Positions 42,741 to 52,027 are shown, counted from the stretch's first letter. The stretch: DNA of 64,000 nucleotides from Candidatus Dependentiae bacterium (GCA_026389015.1 JAPLIR010000020.1:1-64000); one strand, 5' to 3'. The notes: generated by a model from the sequence alone, not told the origin. Numbers and translations are program-made.

Positions 42741-43089
42741 CGTATTTTTTTTAGTTTGCTTATTTTGGACATCTGACTTAAAATCGTCCGTGCAATCTGC
42801 ACGCATTTTAAATAATTTTGCTTAAATGGTTTGTAAAAGTGAACAGACCCTCCGCCGTCTTCCCTGACCGCGTCCGCCATAGCTCGAAGAGCGACGGCTG
42901 GAAGGTAGTGAGTGAAACGAGCGAACTTGAAGGGTCTTTGAAGACAACAATAGTAACTGGATTAAAAGCAAGTAGCTTGTTAGAATACAAACCCTTCAAG
43001 TTCGTCCTCATAAATTCGGACTGCCCTCAGGGACGACGGCGAGGAGAAAAGTTTAAGATATAAAAGAGGCTCAACTATAAGGAGATGCT
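42741..43089. other. Gene-free stretch holding a palindromic repeat
   Basis: 349 bases between two plus-strand genes, nearly all occupied by the repeat at 42850-43046. AAGGAG for the next gene is at its end. No promoter or terminator was convincing, so transcription may continue through the repeat. Confidence 0.6.
42850..43046. repeat. Palindromic repeat, longest copy, with nested element
   Basis: Outer arms CTCCGCCGTCTTCCCTGA (42850-42867) and CCTCAGGGACGACGGCGAGG; inner arms GCGAACTTGAAGGG (42921-42934) and CCCTTCAAGTTCGTCC (42992-43007). The left half is enlarged by CGTCCGCCATAGCTCGAAGA and GCGACGGCTGG, words shared with the inverted repeat at 9954-10077, as if one element had inserted in another. 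Confidence 0.75.
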
Positions 43090-44817
43090 ATGTGTTATAA
43101 TTATATAAAAAAAATCTTACTCGGTATTCTCTTTACACAATGTTCAGTTACGTTTCCTTTAACATTAAACCGCATGATTGTCGCAACAGACGCAAATCCA
43201 CGGTATCTTGAATTTTGGCCTATCGTTGCCAAAACCTGCAAGCAGGTCTTGGGCATGCAACCTACTTTAGCTTTGATAGCTGACAAAAGCGTGGTGGTAG
43301 ATGAATCCTTAGGTGATGTAATACGCTTTGAACCACTTCCTGGTATTTCAACGGCCTTTCAAGCACAAGTCATACGCTTATTATTACCAGCTTATTTTGA
43401 AGAAGAAGTTTCAATGCTGTGGGACATTGATGCATTCCCGCTCACTAAAGATTATTTTTTCGATTCAATAGTCGATATTCCTGAAGACAAGTTTGTCATC
43501 TATCGCGATAAGGCTTATCCATGGGAAACATTGCGCTATCATTTATGGCCTGTTGCGGCAAAAGGGAAAGTGTTTAAAGAAGTATTCAACATGCAAAGCG
43601 TTGCAGACATTCCTCGTATTATTAAAGAATGGGCTCAGCTCGATTATGGTTGGAGTAGCGATGAACGTATTTTGTATAATTACGCCAATGAATTTGAAAA
43701 GAATACTAACAGACTAGTGAAGCTTGGCCACGCAATAGAACGCCGCATCTATCGAGAAAACTTTATGCTCTACGATGTTAACCTACTAAAAAAAGGTTAC
43801 TATATCGATTGCCACAGCTTAAGACCTTATAGCACGTATAAAAAAGAGATCGATACGTTACTGAATCACATTGGCGTTGATGTAAGCGACCAAACCACGA
43901 ACCACTACACCACACTACTCAAAATCCTTACCATCGTTCTGATGTATGCATTATTTTTTGGTGCTCTCTGGATCCTCTTTTTTTACTATCCTCCCGTACT
44001 ACAAGAATCGATGAAATACGCCCTCCCGCTTTGCTTTTTATACGGCATCAATGCCCTCAACAAAGGTTATCTATTAAAAGCATCCCTCAACCACCACACA
44101 TCGTTATTCAGTAAAATTCTTATGCTTGTGGATACCAATTGGTTTGGCATGGTGATTGTCGCATTATTCCTAGGCCTTATTTTTACCGTATTCAACACTA
44201 TAGTTCTGGCTAATACAAAAGTAAGCAATAGTCTCTCGTTTATTTTTGGCAGCATGATTGGCTTATTAGCAAGCGATGCATACCGTATATTACAAAAAAA
44301 ATTACCGTGCATGAGCTCAGTATGGGCGGACTTTGATGCTCCAGGAACCTATCTGCCATGGCTTAACGCTATCACTGCCAACATCATGAGCTACATTGCT
44401 CTGACTTGCATGATTATGTTGTTATGCAGCATTATCCATTATGCGTCGTATTATTGGCGTACAACGCCACGGGGTATTATTGTATTGTTAGCGGGCACTG
44501 GCAGTATTGTAATGTATATAACAACCATTATCTATGTACCTTTTTGGATACTTTCCAGCATTGCGATTACTCTAACAATTATTGTCGCAAGCGTATTTAT
44601 AAAAGAATTCACGTATAACACAATACCATGCATCTCGGCTCTGTTTATGATCAGCCAGGGAATTGCCCATATCTGTAGTATTGCAAATCCTATTGCTATT
44701 AGAGGAAACATACTCGCCATGATGATCATTGCTTGCATAGCATTCATCATGTGGGCAAAACGATTGCTCATTCAAAAAAATAATAAATCTATTATGGTAT
44801 CAATAGAATTTTTTTAG
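43090..44817 (+). CDS. Membrane protein with extracytoplasmic GT-A-like domain
   Basis: 575 residues. A leader or first helix (KILLGILFTQCSVTFPL) is followed by about 250 residues with GT-A-like features: RMIVATDANPRYLEFWPIV, SMLWDIDAFPLTKDYFFD (DID as a metal site) and WSSDERILYNYANEF. From about residue 280 on there are eight to ten hydrophobic segments to the end (for example ILTIVLMYALFFGALWILFF, GIIVLLAGTGSIVMYITTII). The transferase-like part would face outward, the rest being a membrane core. AAGGAG precedes the ATG. No exact family recognised; a membrane-bound glycan-modifying enzyme in the sugar operon is inferred. Confidence 0.65.
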   Translation: MCYNYIKKILLGILFTQCSVTFPLTLNRMIVATDANPRYLEFWPIVAKTCKQVLGMQPTLALIADKSVVVDESLGDVIRFEPLPGISTAFQAQVIRLLLPAYFEEEVSMLWDIDAFPLTKDYFFDSIVDIPEDKFVIYRDKAYPWETLRYHLWPVAAKGKVFKEVFNMQSVADIPRIIKEWAQLDYGWSSDERILYNYANEFEKNTNRLVKLGHAIERRIYRENFMLYDVNLLKKGYYIDCHSLRPYSTYKKEIDTLLNHIGVDVSDQTTNHYTTLLKILTIVLMYALFFGALWILFFYYPPVLQESMKYALPLCFLYGINALNKGYLLKASLNHHTSLFSKILMLVDTNWFGMVIVALFLGLIFTVFNTIVLANTKVSNSLSFIFGSMIGLLASDAYRILQKKLPCMSSVWADFDAPGTYLPWLNAITANIMSYIALTCMIMLLCSIIHYASYYWRTTPRGIIVLLAGTGSIVMYITTIIYVPFWILSSIAITLTIIVASVFIKEFTYNTIPCISALFMISQGIAHICSIANPIAIRGNILAMMIIACIAFIMWAKRLLIQKNNKSIMVSIEFF

Positions 44818-44835
44818 AGATTACAAGGAGAGTAC

Positions 44836-45765
44836 ATGAAACCTGTAACAAGCAGTGTGATTATTTGTACACGCAACAGACTACCCGATATGCTTATCTG
44901 TCTAGAATCGCTGCGCACACAAACAGTTGCTCCTACGGAACTTATTGTAGTCGATAGCAGCACCGTGCCACTAGATAAAGAACAATCATTTAATGTTATT
45001 TTTACTCCCGCAAATTTTCCAAACAGCAGATTAGTCTACCAACACACAAAACCTGGCTTACCCTATCAGCGTAACGTTGGCACGTCGCTCGCCAAACAAC
45101 AGGTTGTATACTTTTTTGATGACGACGTTATTTTGCAACCAGACTATCTAGAACATATGAATAACACTTTTACCAAATATCCTCATTATGCCGGCGGCAT
45201 GGGTGACGTCACCAACATTTCATCAAAAAAAATAGTGTACAATTGGGTCAAGGCTCTTTTTGGTTTACAACGAGACTATGCTTCGGGAAAATTTAATGCA
45301 TCAGGATTGCCAACCCATCCGTATGGCATGAAGCATTTTATGGATGTGGAAGTTCTAGGTGGCTGCTGCATGGCATACCGCAGGGCAGCATTTGCATTAG
45401 AATCATTTGACGAAAATCTTGGCGGCTACGCGTTTATGGAAGATTGCGATTTTTCTCGTCGCGTTTCCTACCGAGCACCGCTTTTTTATAATCCGTTAGC
45501 TAAAATGCAACATATGGTCAGCCCCTTGGCACGTGACCGTGTTGTTGATACACGAGCAATGTATATCAAAAATTATCATTATCTTTTTTATAAAAATTTT
45601 TATCCTCGAAATCGATTAAAACTTTTAGCATTCTATTGGAGCATTATAGGATTATTTGTAGAAGCAATAGCACTACGCAATATGAACTATATCAAAGGGT
45701 ACCTAAAAGGGTTAAGAGAATGCCATGCTAACAATAGACAAAGAACGCCAAAAACAATCGTTTAA
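44836..45765 (+). CDS. GT2-family glycosyltransferase (cytoplasmic)
   Basis: 309 residues, no leader, unlike the other GT2 genes here. SVIICTRNRLPDMLICLESL at the nucleotide site, VYFFDDDVILQPDY with the DDD metal motif, and LGGCCMAYRRAAFALESFDE and FMEDCDFSRRV on the acceptor side. Near the C-terminus a hydrophobic stretch (LLAFYWSIIGLFVEAIAL) may associate with the membrane. AAGGAG six bases upstream of the ATG. Overlaps the flippase gene by 41 bases, so they are coupled. Confidence 0.92.
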   Translation: MKPVTSSVIICTRNRLPDMLICLESLRTQTVAPTELIVVDSSTVPLDKEQSFNVIFTPANFPNSRLVYQHTKPGLPYQRNVGTSLAKQQVVYFFDDDVILQPDYLEHMNNTFTKYPHYAGGMGDVTNISSKKIVYNWVKALFGLQRDYASGKFNASGLPTHPYGMKHFMDVEVLGGCCMAYRRAAFALESFDENLGGYAFMEDCDFSRRVSYRAPLFYNPLAKMQHMVSPLARDRVVDTRAMYIKNYHYLFYKNFYPRNRLKLLAFYWSIIGLFVEAIALRNMNYIKGYLKGLRECHANNRQRTPKTIV

Positions 45766-47056
45766 ACAAAAAATAACTGCCACGCTTGCACAATTTTTGC
45801 CCATTATTGTTATCAAAAACTTTTTAATTTATTCTGCAGGCTCAATTATTTTGCGCAGCATTTCCATGGTGATGACACCTTTTACGCTGGCAATGTTGAG
45901 CCCTAGCGATTATGGATTTTTATCCATGATGACCAGCTTTAATAATATTCTGGTAATCTTTAGTGGCTTTGGCTTACGGCAAGTTTTTTATTTAGAATTT
46001 TTCCATTGCGATAGTTCACAGCGTCACACCATGGTCAACACCATTATCGTTATCTATCTCATGCTTGCCATCCCGCTTTTTTGTTTATTGCTTTATAATG
46101 CCCCACTCATCAACACATATTGCTTTATGGGCAATGCAAACACAACACTGATCTCCATTATGTTACTCTATTGCTTTATGTATTTTTTTGCAGAACTTTT
46201 TTATCAAGTTCTCCAATATCAAACCAAAGCCCTACATCTGACCACCCTGCAAACAATTGTCGCGTTACTCACCATTACCGCCAATCTTACGTTTCTCTAC
46301 GTTCTTGGTTGGGGTGTGTACGGCATGATGATCGGCTATACGTTGGGCATAGCCACTGCCTGCTTGGTTGGACTACATGCTTATCTACACAAAAAAAGCT
46401 TCAAGTTTTTTAATATCGCTCGCAGCCTTAAACAAGGTTCTTACTACCTCAAACTTGGATTACCATTCATTCCCAGCGTACTTTTTGGCTGGGTTTTGGC
46501 TTCGGGCGACCGCTGGGTTTTGGCACGCTATGGCACCATGCACGATGTTGGCATTTATTCACTTGCCGATATGTTTGGATCACTCTACCAAGTTTTTATT
46601 TTATATCCCATGAGCGGATCCTACCTACCCTACTTATTTCAGAAATTTGCAGAAAACAAACACGATGTAGCGCACATTGAACAGTGGAACAAAAAAGTTA
46701 TGTACATCAGCATGGTTGTAGCGCTTGTGCTCATTTCCATTGGATTTTTTATCTGCAGACCTATTATCTATTGGCTCCTGCCCATGAAATATCACGAAGC
46801 CATCAACTACATTTGGTTCATTCTTGTTGGGCATGTTTTTTTAATGGGATCGTATTTTGCTTCAGCACTCATACAATTTCACAAAAAGACGACGTATCTT
46901 GTCTTTGCCTTATGTGTACCTGCAGTACTTAACATTGTCCTTAATATTTTATTAATCCCGTATTTTGCTATTTACGGCTGCGTTGTGGCAACCGTCATCG
47001 CCTATATTTGCTATTTTTTGCTCACCTTATGGTATAACGCCAAACTCAATTCATAA
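45725..47056 (+). CDS. Wzx-type polysaccharide flippase
   Basis: 443 residues with about 12 hydrophobic segments evenly spaced, the usual size and layout of polysaccharide-transport (PST/MATE-like) flippases. The start SAGSIILRSISMVMTPFTLA and LSPSDYGFLSMMTSFNNIL are typical. It would move the lipid-linked oligosaccharide to the outer face of the inner membrane. The start lies 41 bases inside the upstream GT2 gene. No Wzy polymerase or ligase gene is recognised nearby. Confidence 0.88.
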   Translation: MLTIDKERQKQSFKQKITATLAQFLPIIVIKNFLIYSAGSIILRSISMVMTPFTLAMLSPSDYGFLSMMTSFNNILVIFSGFGLRQVFYLEFFHCDSSQRHTMVNTIIVIYLMLAIPLFCLLLYNAPLINTYCFMGNANTTLISIMLLYCFMYFFAELFYQVLQYQTKALHLTTLQTIVALLTITANLTFLYVLGWGVYGMMIGYTLGIATACLVGLHAYLHKKSFKFFNIARSLKQGSYYLKLGLPFIPSVLFGWVLASGDRWVLARYGTMHDVGIYSLADMFGSLYQVFILYPMSGSYLPYLFQKFAENKHDVAHIEQWNKKVMYISMVVALVLISIGFFICRPIIYWLLPMKYHEAINYIWFILVGHVFLMGSYFASALIQFHKKTTYLVFALCVPAVLNIVLNILLIPYFAIYGCVVATVIAYICYFLLTLWYNAKLNS

Positions 47057-47111
47057 AAAAAGCCTTTGATCCCGCACTTTATTACTTTGAATTATTTTAA
47101 AAATAAATCTA

Positions 47112-47139
47112 TTGATTTTCAAATAGAAAATATTATATG
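47112..47139 (+). promoter_or_regulatory. Possible sigma-70 promoter of the J-protein gene
   Basis: TTGATT (47112-47117) and TATATG (47134-47139) are 16 bases apart, about 90 bases upstream of the start. In AT-rich DNA such matches occur by chance. Confidence 0.3.
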
Positions 47140-47227
47140 CTAGAACTAAGCCTAAAATCTTGTAGTCGAGTTACATGGTAACTCCAAGGTTCACAGCACG
47201 CCAATGATAAAAAATAGAGGGAAAAAT

Positions 47228-47926
47228 ATGTATAAGAATATTAAACAAATGAGCTTGGTGTTTATTCTTGCATTAGTAGGTTTCAGTAACAATGCTGTAG
47301 CAAGCCAAGGCAAACCGGCCAAATCAGTTGCCGCAATCATAACAGACATCGAAAAAAGCCTACAAAGATATGCGGACAGCTATAAAAATCCTTTGACTCG
47401 CAGCCAATTCCAAGACCTTTTTTACAGCGAACCAAATGGCCTCATACAACAATTTAACATTTTTATTGATACAATAGCCGATAGCTCACAGTCATTTAAC
47501 GTTGTTAATAGAATGCAAGAATTATTATACCAAACAAGAGATGCCTTAGAAAATCACATAAAACAGCAATCACAAAAAGAACAGGGCGCATTGAATAAGA
47601 AAAACGGATGGGCCGATTCTATTCGAAAAGCAATTCTTAAAATCGATGAAAAAATATTTGGTAAATTAGACCTTTCAGCACTAGGCAATGCCCAACCTGC
47701 AAAAAAAGAAGCTGAAGAAATAAATCCGTATGCTTTATTAGGTGTTTCTAAAAAAGCTACTCCGTACCAAATATTAGGCGTGAATCCAAATGCTAGCAAA
47801 TCAGAAATACGATCAGCGTATCGAAAGCTAGCGTTGCAATGGCATCCAGATAAAAATCCTGATGATGCAGATGGTGCTACAGCAGTATTTCAAATACTCG
47901 AAGATGCTTACAGTAAATTAAAATAA
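47228..47926 (+). CDS. Exported J-domain protein
   Basis: 232 residues from the ATG at 47228, with AGAGGG six bases upstream; an ATG at 47204 is in frame but would absorb that site. Signal peptide MSLVFILALVGFSNNAVAS; a helical middle (about 30-150); and a J-domain at the extreme C-terminus: TPYQILGVNPNASKSEIRSA, LALQWHPDKNPDDADG with the HPD motif needed to stimulate Hsp70. Just before it, NPYALLGVSKKA repeats the first helix start, a remnant of a second J-domain. J-proteins act with DnaK in the cytoplasm; an exported one has no bacterial partner outside, so a host Hsp70 is a possible target. Ends at a hairpin. Confidence 0.85.
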   Translation: MYKNIKQMSLVFILALVGFSNNAVASQGKPAKSVAAIITDIEKSLQRYADSYKNPLTRSQFQDLFYSEPNGLIQQFNIFIDTIADSSQSFNVVNRMQELLYQTRDALENHIKQQSQKEQGALNKKNGWADSIRKAILKIDEKIFGKLDLSALGNAQPAKKEAEEINPYALLGVSKKATPYQILGVNPNASKSEIRSAYRKLALQWHPDKNPDDADGATAVFQILEDAYSKLK

Positions 47927-47947
47927 AACCCGCAAACAATGTTTACC

Positions 47948-47973
47948 ATGGGGAGTTATTATTAACTCCCCAT
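47948..47973 (+). terminator. Hairpin terminator after the J-protein gene
   Basis: Perfect 11-bp stem ATGGGGAGTTA (47948-47958) with TAACTCCCCAT (47963-47973), 4-base loop, 21 bases after the stop. The T-run is weak (TATTCAT). Confidence 0.65.
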
Positions 47974-48061
47974 TATTCATACAGGCCCACGCATTCATTT
48001 CCAACAATTTCTTCTTCTTTTACAATTTTGGTTGCGCATCCATAAAAAATATGGTGCATTA

Positions 48062-48082
48062 GTCTACACGCTCCGTGTAGAC
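48062..48082. promoter_or_regulatory. Perfect 9-bp dyad upstream of the GT-C gene
   Basis: GTCTACACG (48062-48070) and CGTGTAGAC (48074-48082) around CTC, 27 bases before the ATG. It could be an operator or a 5' leader hairpin; no T-run follows on the plus strand. Confidence 0.35.
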
Positions 48083-48108
48083 CAAAAATCAATCAAAGGA
48101 AATCGAAA

Positions 48109-49566
48109 ATGTTATCCCTCACCGCAAAGCCAACCGCTAAAAATCTCTCATATCTTTTTATAGTCGCTCTCATATTAAGAGCCGCGACCTTCTTTTTTTA
48201 TGTTCAACATGAAGAACGTTACAAGCAAGCCGATAGCATGGATTATCATAATTCAGCTCTAGCCGTAGGCTTGGGTAAGGGAATGACCAATCTCAACAAC
48301 AAACAACCAATATTTTGGCGCACGCCAGGTTATCCACTATTCTTGAGCAATTTTTATAAACAATGTGGCATACGCCATGGTGGATTTACTGAAAATATGC
48401 CCGCACAAAAAGCTGCGATCTGGGTTCAACTCATTCTCTGCTCAGTCATCCCTATTATTGTTTTTTTTCTTGCGCTCTCGTTGACCAGTATACTCAGTAT
48501 TGCTTGGATAACTGCATGGATTTCTGTTATCCATCTTGGCCTTATATTGTCGAGCACCTTTCTGCTCACCGAAGGCATCACGCTCATATTTTTCTATTTA
48601 TTTTTATTATTTTTTTATAAAAGCTTTACCTGTTATGGTCAAACATTAATATCTGACCATCGGTGGAAACTCCATATAATTCTCGCTGCGGTCATGCTGG
48701 CTATTGCAACCTGGATACGCCCCATGGGAATATTTGTCAGCATGGTAGCCATGCTCTTACTTGCTATTATCGCTCATGATAGTTGGTGGACTAAGACAAA
48801 AAAAATTACCTTATTTATGCTCATCTTTTTTGGCCTGCTTTCCCCATGGTATATACGTAACTATCAATTGACCGGAAAACCATTTTTCTGCCCTATGTTT
48901 GGTATCTATCTCAATGCTTTTGTTGCACCAAAAATTTTGCGCGAACTCCACAACATCCCACTGGAGAAAACTTGGAATTACATGCAACAAGTTGCTAATA
49001 AACAGGCGATACAAGAACTTGCCAAGGCACAAGCAAAAGGCAAAATATTATGTCCTGATACTGCTGCTGGATGCGTTGCTTGGCCTATTGTACTTGACCA
49101 TCCCTGGATTACTTTTAAAGTGTGGATGCCCGAAGTGCTCAAATCGACGCTCGATCTTTATTCAAGCCAACTCGTCTCATTTGCCAACAACTCATTCACG
49201 TGGGATCCACTTGAAGAATTTCTAAGCGAGAAAGTTGCACTCTGCCTCTATAAACAAAAAATGCCACTGTGGATGCGCCTGATCTGCTGGACTGAATTTT
49301 TATTTTCCATAGCCCTATGGATTTCGCTCTTCATGGGCATCTGGTTATTCCTCGTTAAATCACTATGGCTCCGTTTTAATGTTTCTGATGACATCAAAAC
49401 GCAAGCCGCTCTATGGTTCAAACTCCTTTTTATGATTGGAGCTGTGATGTTTATGACTGGTGGATTTGGCTATGCACGACTCCGACTTCCGGTTGAGCCA
49501 TTGATGATTATATTAGCACTCAGTTTCTGGCACTATCATGTTATACATGTTCGGACCAAAAACTAA
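48109..49566 (+). CDS. GT-C membrane glycosyltransferase (PMT/ArnT-like)
   Basis: 485 residues with about ten transmembrane segments. The first outer loop has acidic DSMDYHNSALAVGLGKGM, then PIFWRTPGYPLF, the usual start of dolichol/undecaprenyl-phosphate-sugar transferases of the GT39/GT83 type; a conserved late loop contains GGFGYARLRLPVEPLMIILA. Such enzymes take a sugar from a polyprenyl-phosphate carrier and attach it, outside the inner membrane, to lipid A or to Ser/Thr of exported proteins. The latter would suit the Thr-rich collagen. AAAGGA upstream of the ATG. Confidence 0.82.
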   Translation: MLSLTAKPTAKNLSYLFIVALILRAATFFFYVQHEERYKQADSMDYHNSALAVGLGKGMTNLNNKQPIFWRTPGYPLFLSNFYKQCGIRHGGFTENMPAQKAAIWVQLILCSVIPIIVFFLALSLTSILSIAWITAWISVIHLGLILSSTFLLTEGITLIFFYLFLLFFYKSFTCYGQTLISDHRWKLHIILAAVMLAIATWIRPMGIFVSMVAMLLLAIIAHDSWWTKTKKITLFMLIFFGLLSPWYIRNYQLTGKPFFCPMFGIYLNAFVAPKILRELHNIPLEKTWNYMQQVANKQAIQELAKAQAKGKILCPDTAAGCVAWPIVLDHPWITFKVWMPEVLKSTLDLYSSQLVSFANNSFTWDPLEEFLSEKVALCLYKQKMPLWMRLICWTEFLFSIALWISLFMGIWLFLVKSLWLRFNVSDDIKTQAALWFKLLFMIGAVMFMTGGFGYARLRLPVEPLMIILALSFWHYHVIHVRTKN

Positions 49567-49573
49567 CATCCTA

Positions 49574-49618
49574 TCAAAAAAATTTGGGAAGGAGAGAGCC
49601 ACGTGCCCCCCTTCCCAA
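49574..49618 (-). terminator. Terminator of the PI-PLC-like gene
   Basis: On the minus strand TTGGGAAGG (49610-49618 complement) pairs with CCTTCCCAA (49584-49592 complement) and is followed by TTTTTTT. It lies 40 bases after the stop and may act for both convergent genes. Confidence 0.65.
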
Positions 49619-49657
49619 TTATCTAACAATTACATTGCTTATTATTACAGCAATCTA

Positions 49658-51541
49658 TCAAGCATGAACATACGCTGTTACAAGCGCAAAAGCATTACCA
49701 ACACCGCCTACAGCAAGAAAGCCATTAGGTCCTGTATTACCAAGGTTTGATGCTGACATATTTGCATCCAACAAAGCCTGTCCATTAGCAACTGTAGGAA
49801 AATTAATAAATTGCTGCAAAGCGTTAACCAACTGAACCACGCCACCGGCATTAAAGAAAATGGCATTGCCAGGATTTTGCGCTACCGGAATAGCTCCTTG
49901 CGCTGCAGATACTGCCGCACTTTGGGCTGGCGACATTGGCGTCGGCTGAGGTCCTACATATGCTATGAGTGGAGTCAAAACGTTAACACCACCTACAGCG
50001 AGAAAACCTCCAGGACCCGTGTTGCCAAGGTTTGATGCTGACATATTTGCATCCAACAAAGCCTGTCCGTTAGCAACTGTAGGAGAATTAATAAATTGCT
50101 GCAAAGCGTTAACCAACTGAACCACGCCACCGGCATTAAAGAAAATGGCATTGCCAGGATTTTGCGCTACCGGAATAGCTCCTTGCGCTGCAGATACTGC
50201 CGCACTTTGAGCTGGGGTTAATGATGGTTGTGTTGGCACTGGTTGTGGTGGCGTCGGTTGAGCAGCCTGAAGAGCCGCAATAATACCATCTTGTAATTCT
50301 CTGATGGTTCTTTTACTATCCTCAAACCCAATATCGTAGAAATCAAGGTTAAGTAAATTAGGCAATTTTTGGATAATATTCTTACACTGCCCGATATGCG
50401 CTTGTTGTGATGCGTACGTATTAGCCTGTTGAGCTAAGGCTTGGCTACCAGCTATCCCAGAAGTTATATAATGATTGAGTTCAAATAAGGTGTTGTCATC
50501 GTTGATATTACTATAACTAAGCTTTCTATACCATGCTGCATTTGGGTTAACAGCAACCAAGCTACAACTATCATTATTGAGTTCATCTATGCTTGAAAAA
50601 CTATACGCACCTGAATATACAAAATCATCAGCAAATAAAAGCCCTGGATATCCAGCAAGATTATGCAATGCGGCTTGGTCGGTAAACAAAACGAGTCTCT
50701 TGTTGCTATTGATCATGTCTTGTATCGTTGGCCACGGCTGTTGTGTGCTTTGTGCAAGCGCATACTGCATGATGCCTGTTTGATCAAGTGCTTGGAGGAA
50801 TGTTTGTTGCATCTGAGTGAGATCAAATATGTTTAAGAATAACGTAATGACGGCATCACGATTGTCATCCAAATATTTTTTTATGGTAGCCAACGCATAG
50901 GTAAGTGGTTGATTAGTTAAATCGAAAGTCCACTGTTTACTTTTTATTTGATCTATGACGGGACTTAAAACAACTCTCAAATCACTTGGTATACTATTAT
51001 TAATCGCGTTATTAATTTCGCTGTCTTGCAAAATATGAGCCGCCCATGGAACACAGACTCCACCAAATGCTACAGGATGAACCGGTACTTTAAATACCCT
51101 GAGGCCATCGTGAAGTTGTTCTGCTAAACTATTATTTTGATCAGCAACAAGATTGCTATAGGCGAGTGTGCTGCCGTTAAAAGGATTTTGTACTCCAAAT
51201 GCTTTTTTTGTTGTTGATGTTGCGTTGTGAACCTTGATGTGTGCCACTTGGTTATACCGCAAACCAAGTGCGCGCGAATCGCTGGCCATTGGTGTGGTAG
51301 GCACTGCCATATTCCGATCTATTACAAGCACACCATCTACAAATTTCATAAGGCCTTCTAGCGTGGGGACAAGCGTAACACCAACGATTGCATTGCCAAC
51401 CGAAACAGCCACATGTTCAAGATCACTAGCAACGGTGACTACCGTATTATAGATGGTATTAACTATATCACTAAAAAAACTTGCTTGTACTTGCCCGCAC
51501 ATCAAGATGCAAGCGGCTAATACATAATATTTGACCTTCAT
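49658..51541 (-). CDS. Secreted PI-PLC-like phosphodiesterase with C-terminal tandem repeat
   Basis: 627 residues. Signal peptide YYVLAACILMCGQVQA. Residues about 90-430 follow the PI-PLC X-type barrel: AHIKVHNATS (first His), SLAEQLHDGLRVFKVPVH (second His), IKKYLDDNRDAVITLFLNI and WPTIQDMINSNKRLVLFTD. The usual LDMYD-type residues after the first strand are altered (KVPVH), so catalysis is not assured. After a Pro-rich linker (PTPPQPVPTQPS) come two nearly identical 95-residue units rich in Ala, Gln and Asn. PI-PLC enzymes cleave phosphoinositides, lipids typical of eukaryotes. AAAAGGAG precedes the ATG; own terminator. Confidence 0.75.
   Translation of the reverse strand: MKVKYYVLAACILMCGQVQASFFSDIVNTIYNTVVTVASDLEHVAVSVGNAIVGVTLVPTLEGLMKFVDGVLVIDRNMAVPTTPMASDSRALGLRYNQVAHIKVHNATSTTKKAFGVQNPFNGSTLAYSNLVADQNNSLAEQLHDGLRVFKVPVHPVAFGGVCVPWAAHILQDSEINNAINNSIPSDLRVVLSPVIDQIKSKQWTFDLTNQPLTYALATIKKYLDDNRDAVITLFLNIFDLTQMQQTFLQALDQTGIMQYALAQSTQQPWPTIQDMINSNKRLVLFTDQAALHNLAGYPGLLFADDFVYSGAYSFSSIDELNNDSCSLVAVNPNAAWYRKLSYSNINDDNTLFELNHYITSGIAGSQALAQQANTYASQQAHIGQCKNIIQKLPNLLNLDFYDIGFEDSKRTIRELQDGIIAALQAAQPTPPQPVPTQPSLTPAQSAAVSAAQGAIPVAQNPGNAIFFNAGGVVQLVNALQQFINSPTVANGQALLDANMSASNLGNTGPGGFLAVGGVNVLTPLIAYVGPQPTPMSPAQSAAVSAAQGAIPVAQNPGNAIFFNAGGVVQLVNALQQFINFPTVANGQALLDANMSASNLGNTGPNGFLAVGGVGNAFALVTAYVHA
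49661..50219 (-). repeat. Tandem 285-bp duplication in the PI-PLC-like gene
   Basis: Two copies, about 49661-49934 and 49946-50219, offset by exactly 285 bases (95 codons). Differences are a handful of single bases (for example Phe/Ser in FINxPTVANG, Asn/Gly in NTGPxGFLAVGG), so the duplication is recent or kept alike by recombination. Confidence 0.9.
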
Positions 51542-52027
51542 AAAAAATCTCCTTTTAAATAAGTGTTTTAAGATAAACCCCTAAAGAATGCACGTGACTG
51601 TAGGCAGATATTTTATGCCTGCACTTTAGTTTTACCTTGAGTCACATTGATATTGCAACAATATATAATTTTAACGTGAGTTCGGTCTAAGAAATGTATA
51701 AAAGAATGATATGATATCCCGCTCACCCTGAGTGTTTCGAGCGATTTTTAGCGAGAAATGTAACGAATGGGTAGTGGGAAAATTGGCTCTCGATTGTTAA
51801 TTTTTTTAGGTCCGACCCTTCGATACACCGCTCTACGAGCGGCACTCAGGGCGAGCGGACCTAAGTTTCTATTGTCATTAGACGAAATTTTTAAGGGGTC
51901 TTACGTCGAACTCACGTAATTTTATAGATTAAATTTGCAAATAAGACCCCTTTTGACACTACTCACAAACCCCTTTATTCTATTAATATAATTTTCCAAG
52001 AAAAAATCGATACCATAAGGGTTTTTT
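51542..52027. other. Gene-free stretch between divergent genes, with inverted repeat
   Basis: 486 bases between the PI-PLC-like gene (minus) and the HIT gene (plus). It holds the inverted repeat at 51719-51858; the rest is AT-rich promoter-type DNA without clear boxes. No coding frame is convincing. Confidence 0.65.
51719..51858. repeat. Variant palindromic repeat
   Basis: Arms CCGCTCACCCTGAGTG (51719-51734) and CACTCAGGGCGAGCGG (51843-51858), one mismatch. The inner words TTCGAGCGA and ACCCTTCGATACACCGCTCT resemble but do not match the main family, so this is a divergent subfamily. Confidence 0.65.
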
